Origin: CAWVSB01 sp046710535
GTDB lineage: Bacteria; Pseudomonadota; Gammaproteobacteria; Pseudomonadales; CAWVSB01
Assembly: GCA_046710535.1 (NCBI GenBank)
Contig: JBKEHH010000008.1
Coordinates: 1-64,000 of the forward strand
Direction of reading: 5' to 3'
DNA length: 64,000 bases
A model generated the notes under the pieces. The model did no database searches, was not told the DNA's origin, and saw nothing but the letters and a program-made list of their open reading frames with translations. This document shows, in pieces, positions 34,186 to 42,077 of the stretch. Each line of letters starts with the position of its first letter. The first letter of the stretch is position 1. The translations under genes and the position numbers were made by a program.

Positions 34186-35115
34186 ATGCACAATAACGAC
34201 AACTTTAATGGCTGGACAATTTTAGGCGCAGGTGCTGTTGGCTGCCTTTGGGCTACTAAACTTTATCGGGAAGGGATAAGTGTCAGCTTACTGCTTAAAA
34301 ACGACCATGATTTAGCTCAGTATGAAACCGCAGGAGGTATAACGCTTGCTGGTACCGAAGAGACACTATTTAAAATCCCAGCAGTATCAATTGATTCTAG
34401 CCAGTCAGTAATATCTCACTTACTAGTCTGTACAAAATCTCATCAGACAGTTGATGCAATAAACTCGACAATCAATTTAATAGACGAAAACACCATTATT
34501 GTCCTCCTACAAAATGGAATGGGCATTGCAGAGCAGCTAATAAATCTACTGCCTAACAACCCACTTTTGTTGGCAAGTACCACCGGCGGCGCCAACGTTT
34601 CAAAGCCATTTACAGTGAATGCTGCGGGTGGCGGGAAAACTATACTTGGTGCTTACCGCCAATCACAACATGCACTATGCCCGCAAATTGTAAGCTTGTT
34701 GCCACTACAACCATCGCCAGTGATAGTGAGTAATAATATTTATAACCAGCTTTGGTTAAAGCTCGCCGTCAATTGTATTATCAACCCGCTAACCGCGGTA
34801 AATAACTGCGCCAATGGTGAGCTATTAAAACGTGACGATATAATAGATAAAACGGGGCTGCTGGCAAAGGAAATTAGCTTAGTTGCCAAAGCTTGCGGTA
34901 AAAATATTGAAGAGAAAATAATTTTAACCACCGTTAGCGAAGTCGCAAAGGAAACCGCAGACAATATCTCTTCGATGCTGCAAGATGTACGGGCAAACAG
35001 AAAAACTGAAATAGATTTTATTAATGGCTACCTAGAACGACAAGCAAAACTGCACTGGATTAAAACACCTGTAAACAATTCACTCATTCGACAAGTGCAA
35101 TCCTTATACAAATAA
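34186..35115 (+). CDS. panE: 2-dehydropantoate 2-reductase
   Basis: PanE (ApbA) reduces ketopantoate to pantoate with NADPH in pantothenate/CoA synthesis. The 309-aa protein has an N-terminal Rossmann motif (ILGAGAVGCLWATKL), CTKSHQT with the catalytic-region Lys, LLQNGMGIAEQL, and the C-terminal substrate Lys/Asn/Ser region (WLKLAVNCIINPLTA). E. coli panE is also next to yajQ. The last 12 bp overlap convergent ampE. Confidence 0.92.
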   Translation: MHNNDNFNGWTILGAGAVGCLWATKLYREGISVSLLLKNDHDLAQYETAGGITLAGTEETLFKIPAVSIDSSQSVISHLLVCTKSHQTVDAINSTINLIDENTIIVLLQNGMGIAEQLINLLPNNPLLLASTTGGANVSKPFTVNAAGGGKTILGAYRQSQHALCPQIVSLLPLQPSPVIVSNNIYNQLWLKLAVNCIINPLTAVNNCANGELLKRDDIIDKTGLLAKEISLVAKACGKNIEEKIILTTVSEVAKETADNISSMLQDVRANRKTEIDFINGYLERQAKLHWIKTPVNNSLIRQVQSLYK

Positions 35116-36012
35116 GATAAACACTGATAATGCGATTACCCAAAGTACGACACAACGATGGAGTAATTGCTGCAAGCCTACTATTTGCTGATTACCATCA
35201 TTAATTGATTTAGCTTTATCAGCAGCTAAGCATTCACCTTGACATGCAAGCTCTTCATTTACGCCAAGTGCTGCGATGGCATAATTCATTAGCATTTCAC
35301 AAACCGATTCAGATGTAATGGTCATACGTTTTCGCCACAGTGCAAAACAACTACCAAAATTTCCTGCCAAGGCAAAACTTAAACCCAACAATTGTGCCGG
35401 CAACCATTCCACCCAATGCATTAAAGTTTGAATAGACTTAACTATTGAAGCCTCATTAGTTAATAAATGACGTGGATATAGAAAACCTAAGCGATACGCT
35501 AAAGCACCACTTGGCCCCAGTAATAAAAACCAAAAAATAACGACAAACCAGCGCTCAAATCCCTGATAAACAATAGCTGTAAAAGCATGTTTATGGAGCG
35601 CTGCTAGGTTGCCTGCTTCAATTTTCTTACTGTCCAATGGTTTTAAACATGAGAAGTCTTGTGCGTGGCTATAAGCTCCTTGTATATCATCGCTATTCCA
35701 GCTGCGCAAATAGGTTTCAACCAATTGATTAAATTCATTACGCCCCAGACTATATAACAATACCATACAGCTAATGACTAATTCAGCAATACCGAAAGCC
35801 ACGCCATCAATCTGCCATAATACTAACTGCAGTAAACCTGCAGGCAACAATATGACCAATAGTGGCAGCAGCCAAACAGCGACTTTTTTAGCTGCAGCGT
35901 TAGCCAATAATTTTTTTATTATTGAGTTAAACCACGAGTCTTGCTGAATAGGCCCGCCACTGCCCCAATATTGCAGCAGCGCAAATACTATTAGAATCGA
36001 AAACAATTTCAT
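35104..36012 (-). CDS. ampE: AmpE-like inner-membrane protein
   Basis: AmpE is a membrane protein encoded with AmpD and thought to modulate beta-lactamase induction; its activity is unclear. The product (302 aa) has four or five hydrophobic segments and the family stretch FLLLGPSGALAYRLGFLYPR, then HWVEWLPAQLLGLSFALAGNF, given in part. I start at ATG 36012, with AGGTGG 6 nt upstream, rather than the GTG at 36021. It follows ampD on the same strand by about 33 bp. Confidence 0.85.
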   Translation of the reverse strand: MKLFSILIVFALLQYWGSGGPIQQDSWFNSIIKKLLANAAAKKVAVWLLPLLVILLPAGLLQLVLWQIDGVAFGIAELVISCMVLLYSLGRNEFNQLVETYLRSWNSDDIQGAYSHAQDFSCLKPLDSKKIEAGNLAALHKHAFTAIVYQGFERWFVVIFWFLLLGPSGALAYRLGFLYPRHLLTNEASIVKSIQTLMHWVEWLPAQLLGLSFALAGNFGSCFALWRKRMTITSESVCEMLMNYAIAALGVNEELACQGECLAADKAKSINDGNQQIVGLQQLLHRCVVLWVIALSVFILFV

Positions 36013-36045
36013 AATTACCACCTGTTGTGGACAAACATGTACTGG

Positions 36046-36594
36046 CTAACTATCTTTATATCTCGACCAATCAAATGACTCACCAGGGTCGGTTTTTCTG
36101 CCTGGTGCAATATCACAATGCCCAACTATACGCTCGCTGTTAATAGCTGGGTATGCTTGTTTAATAGCGACAGTTGCCCCGATTAATGCTGCATATTGCT
36201 CATCGGTGTATGCAATATTATCAGTTCCCTCGAGCTCAATACCGATACTAAAATCATTGCAGGCATCGCAACCTTGGAAATTAGAAACCCCCGCATGCCA
36301 TGCTCGGTCATTAAAATTAACGTATTGAGTAACCCGCCCGACTCGGTCGATAACCAAATGAGCCGATACGGTCAGCTCTGCTATTTCTGTAAAAAAAGGA
36401 TGTTCAGATGCATCTAAACAATTAGTAAAAAACTTATCGATACAACCAGTTCCAAACTGACCAGGAGGCAGGCTTATATTATGGATAACCAATAAACTTG
36501 GATTGTGGCCGGCGGGGCGTAAATTAAAATTTTCAGACGGAAACTGAATAGCTCCAATCAAAATTCCTTTACTAACCGTATAGTACTTTTCCAC
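36046..36594 (-). CDS. ampD: 1,6-anhydro-N-acetylmuramyl-L-alanine amidase AmpD
   Basis: AmpD cuts the stem peptide from anhydroMurNAc in the cytoplasm, both recycling peptidoglycan and removing the AmpR inducer. The roughly 182-aa amidase_2 protein shows zinc ligands in LLVIHNISLPPG and VGHCDIAPGRKTDPG. There is no signal peptide. AAGGAG stands 5 nt before the second of two tandem GTG codons, which I take as the start. It lies between DUF1631 and ampE, as in Pseudomonas. Confidence 0.95.
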   Translation of the reverse strand: MEKYYTVSKGILIGAIQFPSENFNLRPAGHNPSLLVIHNISLPPGQFGTGCIDKFFTNCLDASEHPFFTEIAELTVSAHLVIDRVGRVTQYVNFNDRAWHAGVSNFQGCDACNDFSIGIELEGTDNIAYTDEQYAALIGATVAIKQAYPAINSERIVGHCDIAPGRKTDPGESFDWSRYKDS

Positions 36595-36614
36595 CACAAC
36601 TCCTTTCCGGCTAA

Positions 36615-38711
36615 TTAATTTAATTTTTCTTTTAAGACAGACAATGCACGGTCAAAAAACAGCCTATCATCAATTTCTTCAACGGCATTTTTTACAATTT
36701 TTTCAGCAAGCTCAGCGCGACTAAAAGTCTGCACATCGCGCCCACTTCTATCAATAAAAATATACTTTCCTGGTGGATCTATTATCACGCTTAAACGATA
36801 TAAATAACCACCCTGTTCATTGTTCAGGTCAAACCAACTCCCTTCCGACACATTAGACAGCACCCTAATATCTTCAATTTCTTCCATGCTGTCATGCTCT
36901 CCAGCGGTATTTTTTACTGTCAACCCCCAACGCGACTGCCCGTTAGCAGCCAAATCATGGCATTTATCTAGTTCGTCATACAAGCGATTCATCTCGAAGT
37001 GACTCATCTCCATGCGAGTCAACCCATTGTACAAACTGCGCTTTAAGCCAGGTAATAATCTTGTTAGCCGACTTTTATCTGGCGCCGTTATTTTGGCCGA
37101 AACACTCCACACTAGCTCGTCTACAACTTTGATGGCCGCCAACCAGTTTTCGCCCTCTTCGCCTTCACGTAAATAGATCATAAACAGCAGTTTGGACCAA
37201 TAAAATTTAATCGTATCGCGAACTTTTACTGGCAAGGTAATGCTATCTATTCGAGTTGCTATTTCTCGCTTAACAAACATATTTCCAGCTTCAGCCCTGG
37301 CTTGACCTTTGCCACGTTCGATCAATCGTTGCGCACCTATGGCTCTGCGTTTTGTTTCAACATCACGGAAAATCATAAAATCTGCGAGGGCTTGTTGAAA
37401 TAGATGTATATCGTCTGAAAACTCAGTGAGTACAAGCTCCACAACTTCTCGTATCTTCTTGTAATAAAAATCCCGATCAGCCTCTTCTCCCGGCCTCCAA
37501 CCCAAACCAGAGACAATCAGCTCATCCATTAATTTTCTTGCCGGATGCACTTCTTGACTGAATAGGCTTTTATCCAGTAAGCCAACTTTAGCAACTGGGA
37601 TTTGTAGTAAATTCAATAACGCACGCATTGGCAGCGCCATGGATTTATCATTATTGAGCATATCAAATAGCATGCTAACAATATCAATGGTGTCAGTATC
37701 AGTTGTACTTAGCTCATACCGACTATCAGGATCTGTATCGGTATTAAACATCTCCAACAGCTTATGCTTTAGGTTAACTTTGTCAGGCATTTGGTTAATA
37801 TACCCAGCCTCATCGACAGTTAGATCAGCACTTGACTGAGCCAACGATGACAGTGAAGTGACCACCGTATTACGCCTTATGACGATTACATTTTTAACGT
37901 CTTTATTATCGTAAGTCTCAGAATTTTCTTGTTTACGCTTATCTCTTACTAACTGCTGAAGCGTCGAGAAAACTTCATCTGATTCGCCTTCATCTTCATA
38001 CTGATGTTCAAAGTTAGCATTTTCTTTGTTTTCCTTTTTAGCCAATTGAACATTCGGTAAAACGCCCATATCAGCTAAAAAACTATTCAACTTTATATAC
38101 ACATTCCCAATCTGGCTAAGCACTTCTTTTTCAAATAACTTGAGCAATAATAAGCGCATACGAACGTCAATATTGACATCTGCAGTTGCCATCATAAATG
38201 CAGTACAGATTTTTTCCGGCGATATAGCATTATTACCTTCATCAACAACCTGCGTAATTATAAGTCTATCGAGACGCAATGACAGTAAAGATAGTTCATC
38301 TCCAAAACGGTTTCTGGTTCTAGCCACCATACTTTCAATGGCAACATTCTCCTCTAGCTCGCTATCCCTAACTAGGGCTAAGCGTGAACTTTTAAGTGAG
38401 GCACTATTGCCGCCGTCTATCATCAACTCAAACCCAACAGTAAGCACACCCTTATAGCGAGTCAGTACTCCGCCGCGCTGTAAGCGAAGTTCGCGCATCG
38501 CTTCAAAGTATAAATTTTGATCTGAATTAACTGCGGCACGCTCGGCCATCGCAAACAATGAGTCGTCGACACGATCGAATAGCGCAGCCAACAAATCTTG
38601 TAAATTGACATCAGTAAGCTCTAAAACTCGCCTCAAAATCAAGTCGCCAGAAGTACTCTTATCTGAATCAAGATTACGCTTATTAGAAGGTATAGATTTG
38701 GAGTTTTTCAT
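36615..38711 (-). CDS. DUF1631 family protein
   Basis: This 698-aa protein matches the DUF1631 family by its N-terminal region (LLAALFDRVDDSLFAMAERA, then LYFEAMRELRLQRGGV) and its C-terminal region (GSWFDLNNEQGGYLYRLSVI, VQTFSRAELAEKI). A charged, variable middle (about 230-270) separates them. The family is of unknown function and sits upstream of ampD in Pseudomonas too. It has no signal peptide or membrane segment, so it is probably cytoplasmic. It is likely the first gene of a DUF1631-ampD-ampE unit (17- and 33-bp gaps). Confidence 0.82.
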   Translation of the reverse strand: MKNSKSIPSNKRNLDSDKSTSGDLILRRVLELTDVNLQDLLAALFDRVDDSLFAMAERAAVNSDQNLYFEAMRELRLQRGGVLTRYKGVLTVGFELMIDGGNSASLKSSRLALVRDSELEENVAIESMVARTRNRFGDELSLLSLRLDRLIITQVVDEGNNAISPEKICTAFMMATADVNIDVRMRLLLLKLFEKEVLSQIGNVYIKLNSFLADMGVLPNVQLAKKENKENANFEHQYEDEGESDEVFSTLQQLVRDKRKQENSETYDNKDVKNVIVIRRNTVVTSLSSLAQSSADLTVDEAGYINQMPDKVNLKHKLLEMFNTDTDPDSRYELSTTDTDTIDIVSMLFDMLNNDKSMALPMRALLNLLQIPVAKVGLLDKSLFSQEVHPARKLMDELIVSGLGWRPGEEADRDFYYKKIREVVELVLTEFSDDIHLFQQALADFMIFRDVETKRRAIGAQRLIERGKGQARAEAGNMFVKREIATRIDSITLPVKVRDTIKFYWSKLLFMIYLREGEEGENWLAAIKVVDELVWSVSAKITAPDKSRLTRLLPGLKRSLYNGLTRMEMSHFEMNRLYDELDKCHDLAANGQSRWGLTVKNTAGEHDSMEEIEDIRVLSNVSEGSWFDLNNEQGGYLYRLSVIIDPPGKYIFIDRSGRDVQTFSRAELAEKIVKNAVEEIDDRLFFDRALSVLKEKLN

Positions 38712-38822
38712 TACTCATTGTTTTTTGTGCTGGCTGACTAACAAGTATAGAAGCCATAGCCAAAACCACAAGTAGTGATAAGCTATAATAGCGAGATAAT
38801 TAAATAGCTATAAGCGAGCAAT

Positions 38823-39344
38823 ATGACTAACCAGCAAGACGAAAACAAAACACCTATTGGGATCGGCATGATTGGTGTTGCCTGGCTACTTATTATGGTA
38901 GTTGCTGCGCTATGGTATCAAGAGTGGGCCGAACAGCAGCATAACCCTAATCAAAAGATTAGTGGCAGTAGCTCTGGCATTAGTACTTCAATCAAGCTGG
39001 CCGCAAACAAACAACACCAATATCTGGCTACAGGGAAAATAGGTGATGTTCATGGCGTTTTTATTGTTGATACTGGGGCAACAGAGGTAGTCGTACCCCA
39101 GCAGCTGGCACGCAGCGCCAATTTAGCGCAAGGCGCACCCACCAAAGCGATGACCGCTAACGGCCTTATTACTGTTTATAGCACAACAATCCCGATTATG
39201 AATATCGGCCCGCTGGTGATTCGAGACGTTGAAGCTAGCATTAATCCTGCCATGCAAGGGTCTGGCATTTTATTAGGGATGAGTGCTTTAAAAGATATGG
39301 AGATACTGCACTCCAACGGAATATTGACCATTACCCAAGAGTAG
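38823..39344 (+). CDS. retropepsin-like aspartic protease, membrane-anchored
   Basis: The 173-aa protein has one N-terminal membrane segment (about 14-31) and a retropepsin-fold domain with the active-site motif VFIVDTGATEVVVP and the later GSGILLGMSALKDMEIL. It belongs to the clan AA (TIGR02281-type) proteins, active as dimers. The catalytic side should face the periplasm. It is divergent from DUF1631 and 72 bp before nadC. The substrate is unknown. Confidence 0.85.
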   Translation: MTNQQDENKTPIGIGMIGVAWLLIMVVAALWYQEWAEQQHNPNQKISGSSSGISTSIKLAANKQHQYLATGKIGDVHGVFIVDTGATEVVVPQQLARSANLAQGAPTKAMTANGLITVYSTTIPIMNIGPLVIRDVEASINPAMQGSGILLGMSALKDMEILHSNGILTITQE

Positions 39345-39416
39345 TAATACACAGTCATCAAAATTTTCATTATCGCAATGAAATAAGCCTGTTAGAATGC
39401 TCACGCTTAGAACTTT

Positions 39417-40271
39417 ATGGATATTTACATGCAATTACCAAAGCAATATAAACAAACTCTAATCGACAATGTTACCGCCGCATTAGCCGAAGATATTGGC
39501 ACTGGCGATATTACCGCCGAACTAATTCCTGCTAACAATACAGGGGTCGCTACAGTAATCACCCGCGACCAGGCTATTATTTGCGGTCAGCAGTGGGTCG
39601 ATGAAGTTTTTAAGCAAGTTGATCCTAACGTAAAGCTAGAATGGCATTTTAATGACAGCGAGCAAGCATCGCCTGGACAAGTATTATTTACGGCACAAGG
39701 AAATGCACGCAGCCTGTTAACAGCCGAGCGCTGTGCGCTAAACTTTTTACAATTGCTTTCAGGTACTGCATCTTTAGCCCGTGACTATGCTGACGCCGTC
39801 GCTGGCACTAAAGTTCAATTACTCGATACGCGAAAAACAATTCCCGGGCTGCGCGTCGCACAAAAATATGCCGTCACCTGTGGCGGCTGCGTCAATCATC
39901 GCATCGGCTTATATGATGCCTTTCTGATTAAAGAAAACCATATCAATGCTTGCGGCGGCATCGCAGCAGCCGTGGCACAGGCAAAGAGCAACCATCCAAA
40001 AATTAAAATAGAGGTAGAAGTAGAAAACCAAGCCGAACTAGAACAAGCATTAGTGGCAAAAGCAGATATTATAATGTTGGATAACTTCTCGATTACTCAA
40101 ACCAAAACAGCCGTAGCTTTTGTTAATGGTAGAGCAAAGCTAGAGGCATCTGGTGGCATCACTAGAAAGAAATTACGCGCTTACGCTGAAACTGGCGTCG
40201 ATTACATTTCAATTGGGGCACTAACAAAGGATGCTATCGCCATAGATCTATCGATGCGGGTAGAAATCTAG
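39417..40271 (+). CDS. nadC: nicotinate-nucleotide pyrophosphorylase (quinolinate phosphoribosyltransferase)
   Basis: NadC converts quinolinate and PRPP to nicotinate mononucleotide in de novo NAD synthesis. The 284-aa protein shows ALAEDIGTGDITAELIP, NFLQLLSGTASLA, LDTRKTIPGLRVAQKYAV and EASGGITRKKL. ATG 39417 and ATG 39429 are both possible starts; neither has a clear Shine-Dalgarno. In Pseudomonas nadC also sits by ampD/ampE. It works with NadE (10676-11506) in the same pathway. Confidence 0.95.
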   Translation: MDIYMQLPKQYKQTLIDNVTAALAEDIGTGDITAELIPANNTGVATVITRDQAIICGQQWVDEVFKQVDPNVKLEWHFNDSEQASPGQVLFTAQGNARSLLTAERCALNFLQLLSGTASLARDYADAVAGTKVQLLDTRKTIPGLRVAQKYAVTCGGCVNHRIGLYDAFLIKENHINACGGIAAAVAQAKSNHPKIKIEVEVENQAELEQALVAKADIIMLDNFSITQTKTAVAFVNGRAKLEASGGITRKKLRAYAETGVDYISIGALTKDAIAIDLSMRVEI

Positions 40272-40281
40272 TAAGTAAGAT

Positions 40282-40314
40282 AATCATAAAGGCACCAAAA
40301 GCGCCTTTATGATT
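40282..40314. terminator. probable bidirectional terminator (nadC / ald)
   Basis: AATCATAAAGGC (40282-40293) pairs with GCCTTTATGATT (40303-40314) across a 9-nt loop, between convergent gene ends. The stem is strong but lacks a following T-run, so termination efficiency is uncertain. Confidence 0.6.
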
Positions 40315-40322
40315 CGGCCAAT

Positions 40323-41438
40323 TTAGACGCATAGAGCTACAGCTGGCTCTACATAATCATAACCATGAGCTTTGGCTACTGCCTCATACGTGACCATGCC
40401 GTTGCACACATTCAAACCACGCATTAGATGTACATCGTTTAGCATCGCTTGCTTGGCACCATTTGCTAACTGGAGCGCAAAAGGCAGAGTCGCGTTATTG
40501 AGTGCCATAGTAGACGTTCGCGCAACACCCCCCGGCATATTGGCGACACAGTAGTGTACGACGCCATCAACAACATAGGTTGGGTCTTGATGGGTGGTGG
40601 CCTTAGACGTTTCAAAACAACCACCTTGGTCAATTGCCACATCAACCACGACCGAGCCTTTTTTCATTCGGCTAATAAGATCTCGACTCATTAGCTTAGG
40701 CGCTGCTGCCCCTGGGATCAGTACCGCGCCAATCACCAAATCTGCCTGCAAAGCATACTCTTCGATCGCAGCTTTGGTTGAGTAAACGCAATTTAGACGA
40801 CCGGCATAGTCGTTATCTAATTGACGCAGGCGCTCTATACTGCGATCTAATATAGTAACGTTAGCACCCATACCGGTAGCCATGTAGGCTGCGTTTTCTC
40901 CAACCACTCCACCACCTATTACCAAAACTTTTGCCGGCGCAACACCAGGTACACCACCTAATAACACCCCGCGACCACCCTGGGCTTTCTCTAAATGATA
41001 CGCTCCAGCTTGTACCGACATACGCCCCGCTACTTCACTCATTGGCGCAAGTAGTGGCAACCCTCCTTTACTATCGGTTACGGTCTCATAGGCAATACAG
41101 ATAGCACCAGACTCAACTAGCAACTTGGTTTGCGTGGCGTCAGGCGCCAGATGCAAATAGGTATATAAAATTTGTCCTGGCCTAAGCATGTTGCATTCAT
41201 TAGCTTGCGGCTCTTTAACTTTAATAATCATGTCAGCTTTGGCGAAAATTTCTTCAGGTGTTGACACCATTTTTGCGCCTGCGGCAATATATTCATCATC
41301 GTCAAAGCCGATACCAGCACCCGCATTTACCTCAACTAGCACTTGATGGCCGCCCGCAGTAAACTCTTGGACTGACGCAGGGGTTAGCCCAATGCGATAT
41401 TCATGATTTTTTATTTCCTTTGGAACACCAATTAACAT
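40323..41438 (-). CDS. ald: alanine dehydrogenase
   Basis: Ald interconverts L-alanine and pyruvate plus ammonia with NAD. The product is 371 aa, the family norm, when started at ATG 41438 (MLIGVPKEIKNHEYRIGLTP), which has GGAG 9 nt upstream. Upstream GTG and ATG codons give slightly longer versions. The catalytic-region motif YTYLHLAPD, the Rossmann motif VLVIGGGVVGENAA and the signature YVVDGVVHYCVANMPGGVAR (given whole) are present. It is divergent from an Lrp-type regulator that probably controls it. Confidence 0.95.
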   Translation of the reverse strand: MLIGVPKEIKNHEYRIGLTPASVQEFTAGGHQVLVEVNAGAGIGFDDDEYIAAGAKMVSTPEEIFAKADMIIKVKEPQANECNMLRPGQILYTYLHLAPDATQTKLLVESGAICIAYETVTDSKGGLPLLAPMSEVAGRMSVQAGAYHLEKAQGGRGVLLGGVPGVAPAKVLVIGGGVVGENAAYMATGMGANVTILDRSIERLRQLDNDYAGRLNCVYSTKAAIEEYALQADLVIGAVLIPGAAAPKLMSRDLISRMKKGSVVVDVAIDQGGCFETSKATTHQDPTYVVDGVVHYCVANMPGGVARTSTMALNNATLPFALQLANGAKQAMLNDVHLMRGLNVCNGMVTYEAVAKAHGYDYVEPAVALCV

Positions 41439-41545
41439 AGCCATAATCTCCGTCACATCGTTAAAGTTATTAATAAGTCGATATTGCTATTATATTTTTA
41501 CCAATTAGTTTTATTTTCTTGTTTACATAACAAAATTAGTCGATT

Positions 41546-41573
41546 AACCTAAAATTTAATGTAAATTAAGGTT
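41546..41573. promoter_or_regulatory. Lrp-type operator in the ald/lrp gap
   Basis: AACCTAAAATTTA and its near-complement TAAATTAAGGTT form a 28-bp imperfect palindrome. It sits just upstream of the Lrp-family gene in an AT-rich 148-bp divergent region, as expected for autoregulation and control of ald. Binding is inferred. Confidence 0.55.
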
Positions 41574-41586
41574 AATAATAAATTTC

Positions 41587-42072
41587 ATGCCAGAAAGAAT
41601 CGCTAGTAAGCTAAGTAAAATAGATCGCAATATATTGCGTATTCTGCAAGAAGATGCGCGCATTTCATATGCCGAATTGGCTCGGCAAGTCGGGCTAACC
41701 ACCACTCCATGTATAGAGCGAGTGCGTAAATTAGAAAAGATGGGCGTAATTAACAGCTATAGGGCCATATTAAACCCTGAGTATTTAGATGCAGGCTTAG
41801 CAGTATTTGTACAGATAAGATTATCTCGAACATCCCAAGACAACTTTGAAGCCTTCCGCCAAGCTGTCATCCAGTTAGATGAAGTACAAGAATGCTATTT
41901 AGTGTCTGGAAATTTTGATTATTTAATTAAGGCTCGAGTTGCAGGCATGCCCGCATATCGCGAATTTTTGGGCGAAACACTACTGACACTGCCAGGAGTA
42001 GATGCATCGACTAGTTACGTTGTAATGGAACAAGTGACAGAAACATTGGCAATCCCAGTACCCTACAGATAG
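41587..42072 (+). CDS. lrp: Lrp/AsnC family transcriptional regulator
   Basis: The 161-aa protein has an N-terminal winged helix (IDRNILRILQEDARISYAELA, given in part; TTPCIERVRKLEKMG) and a C-terminal RAM/ACT ligand domain (VQECYLVSGNFDYLIKARV, LLTLPGVDASTSYVVMEQV). It is very close to E. coli Lrp in sequence and length (164). Because it is divergent from ald, it may act as a local alanine-responsive regulator rather than a global Lrp; both roles are possible. Confidence 0.88.
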   Translation: MPERIASKLSKIDRNILRILQEDARISYAELARQVGLTTTPCIERVRKLEKMGVINSYRAILNPEYLDAGLAVFVQIRLSRTSQDNFEAFRQAVIQLDEVQECYLVSGNFDYLIKARVAGMPAYREFLGETLLTLPGVDASTSYVVMEQVTETLAIPVPYR

Positions 42073-42077
42073 CACTA

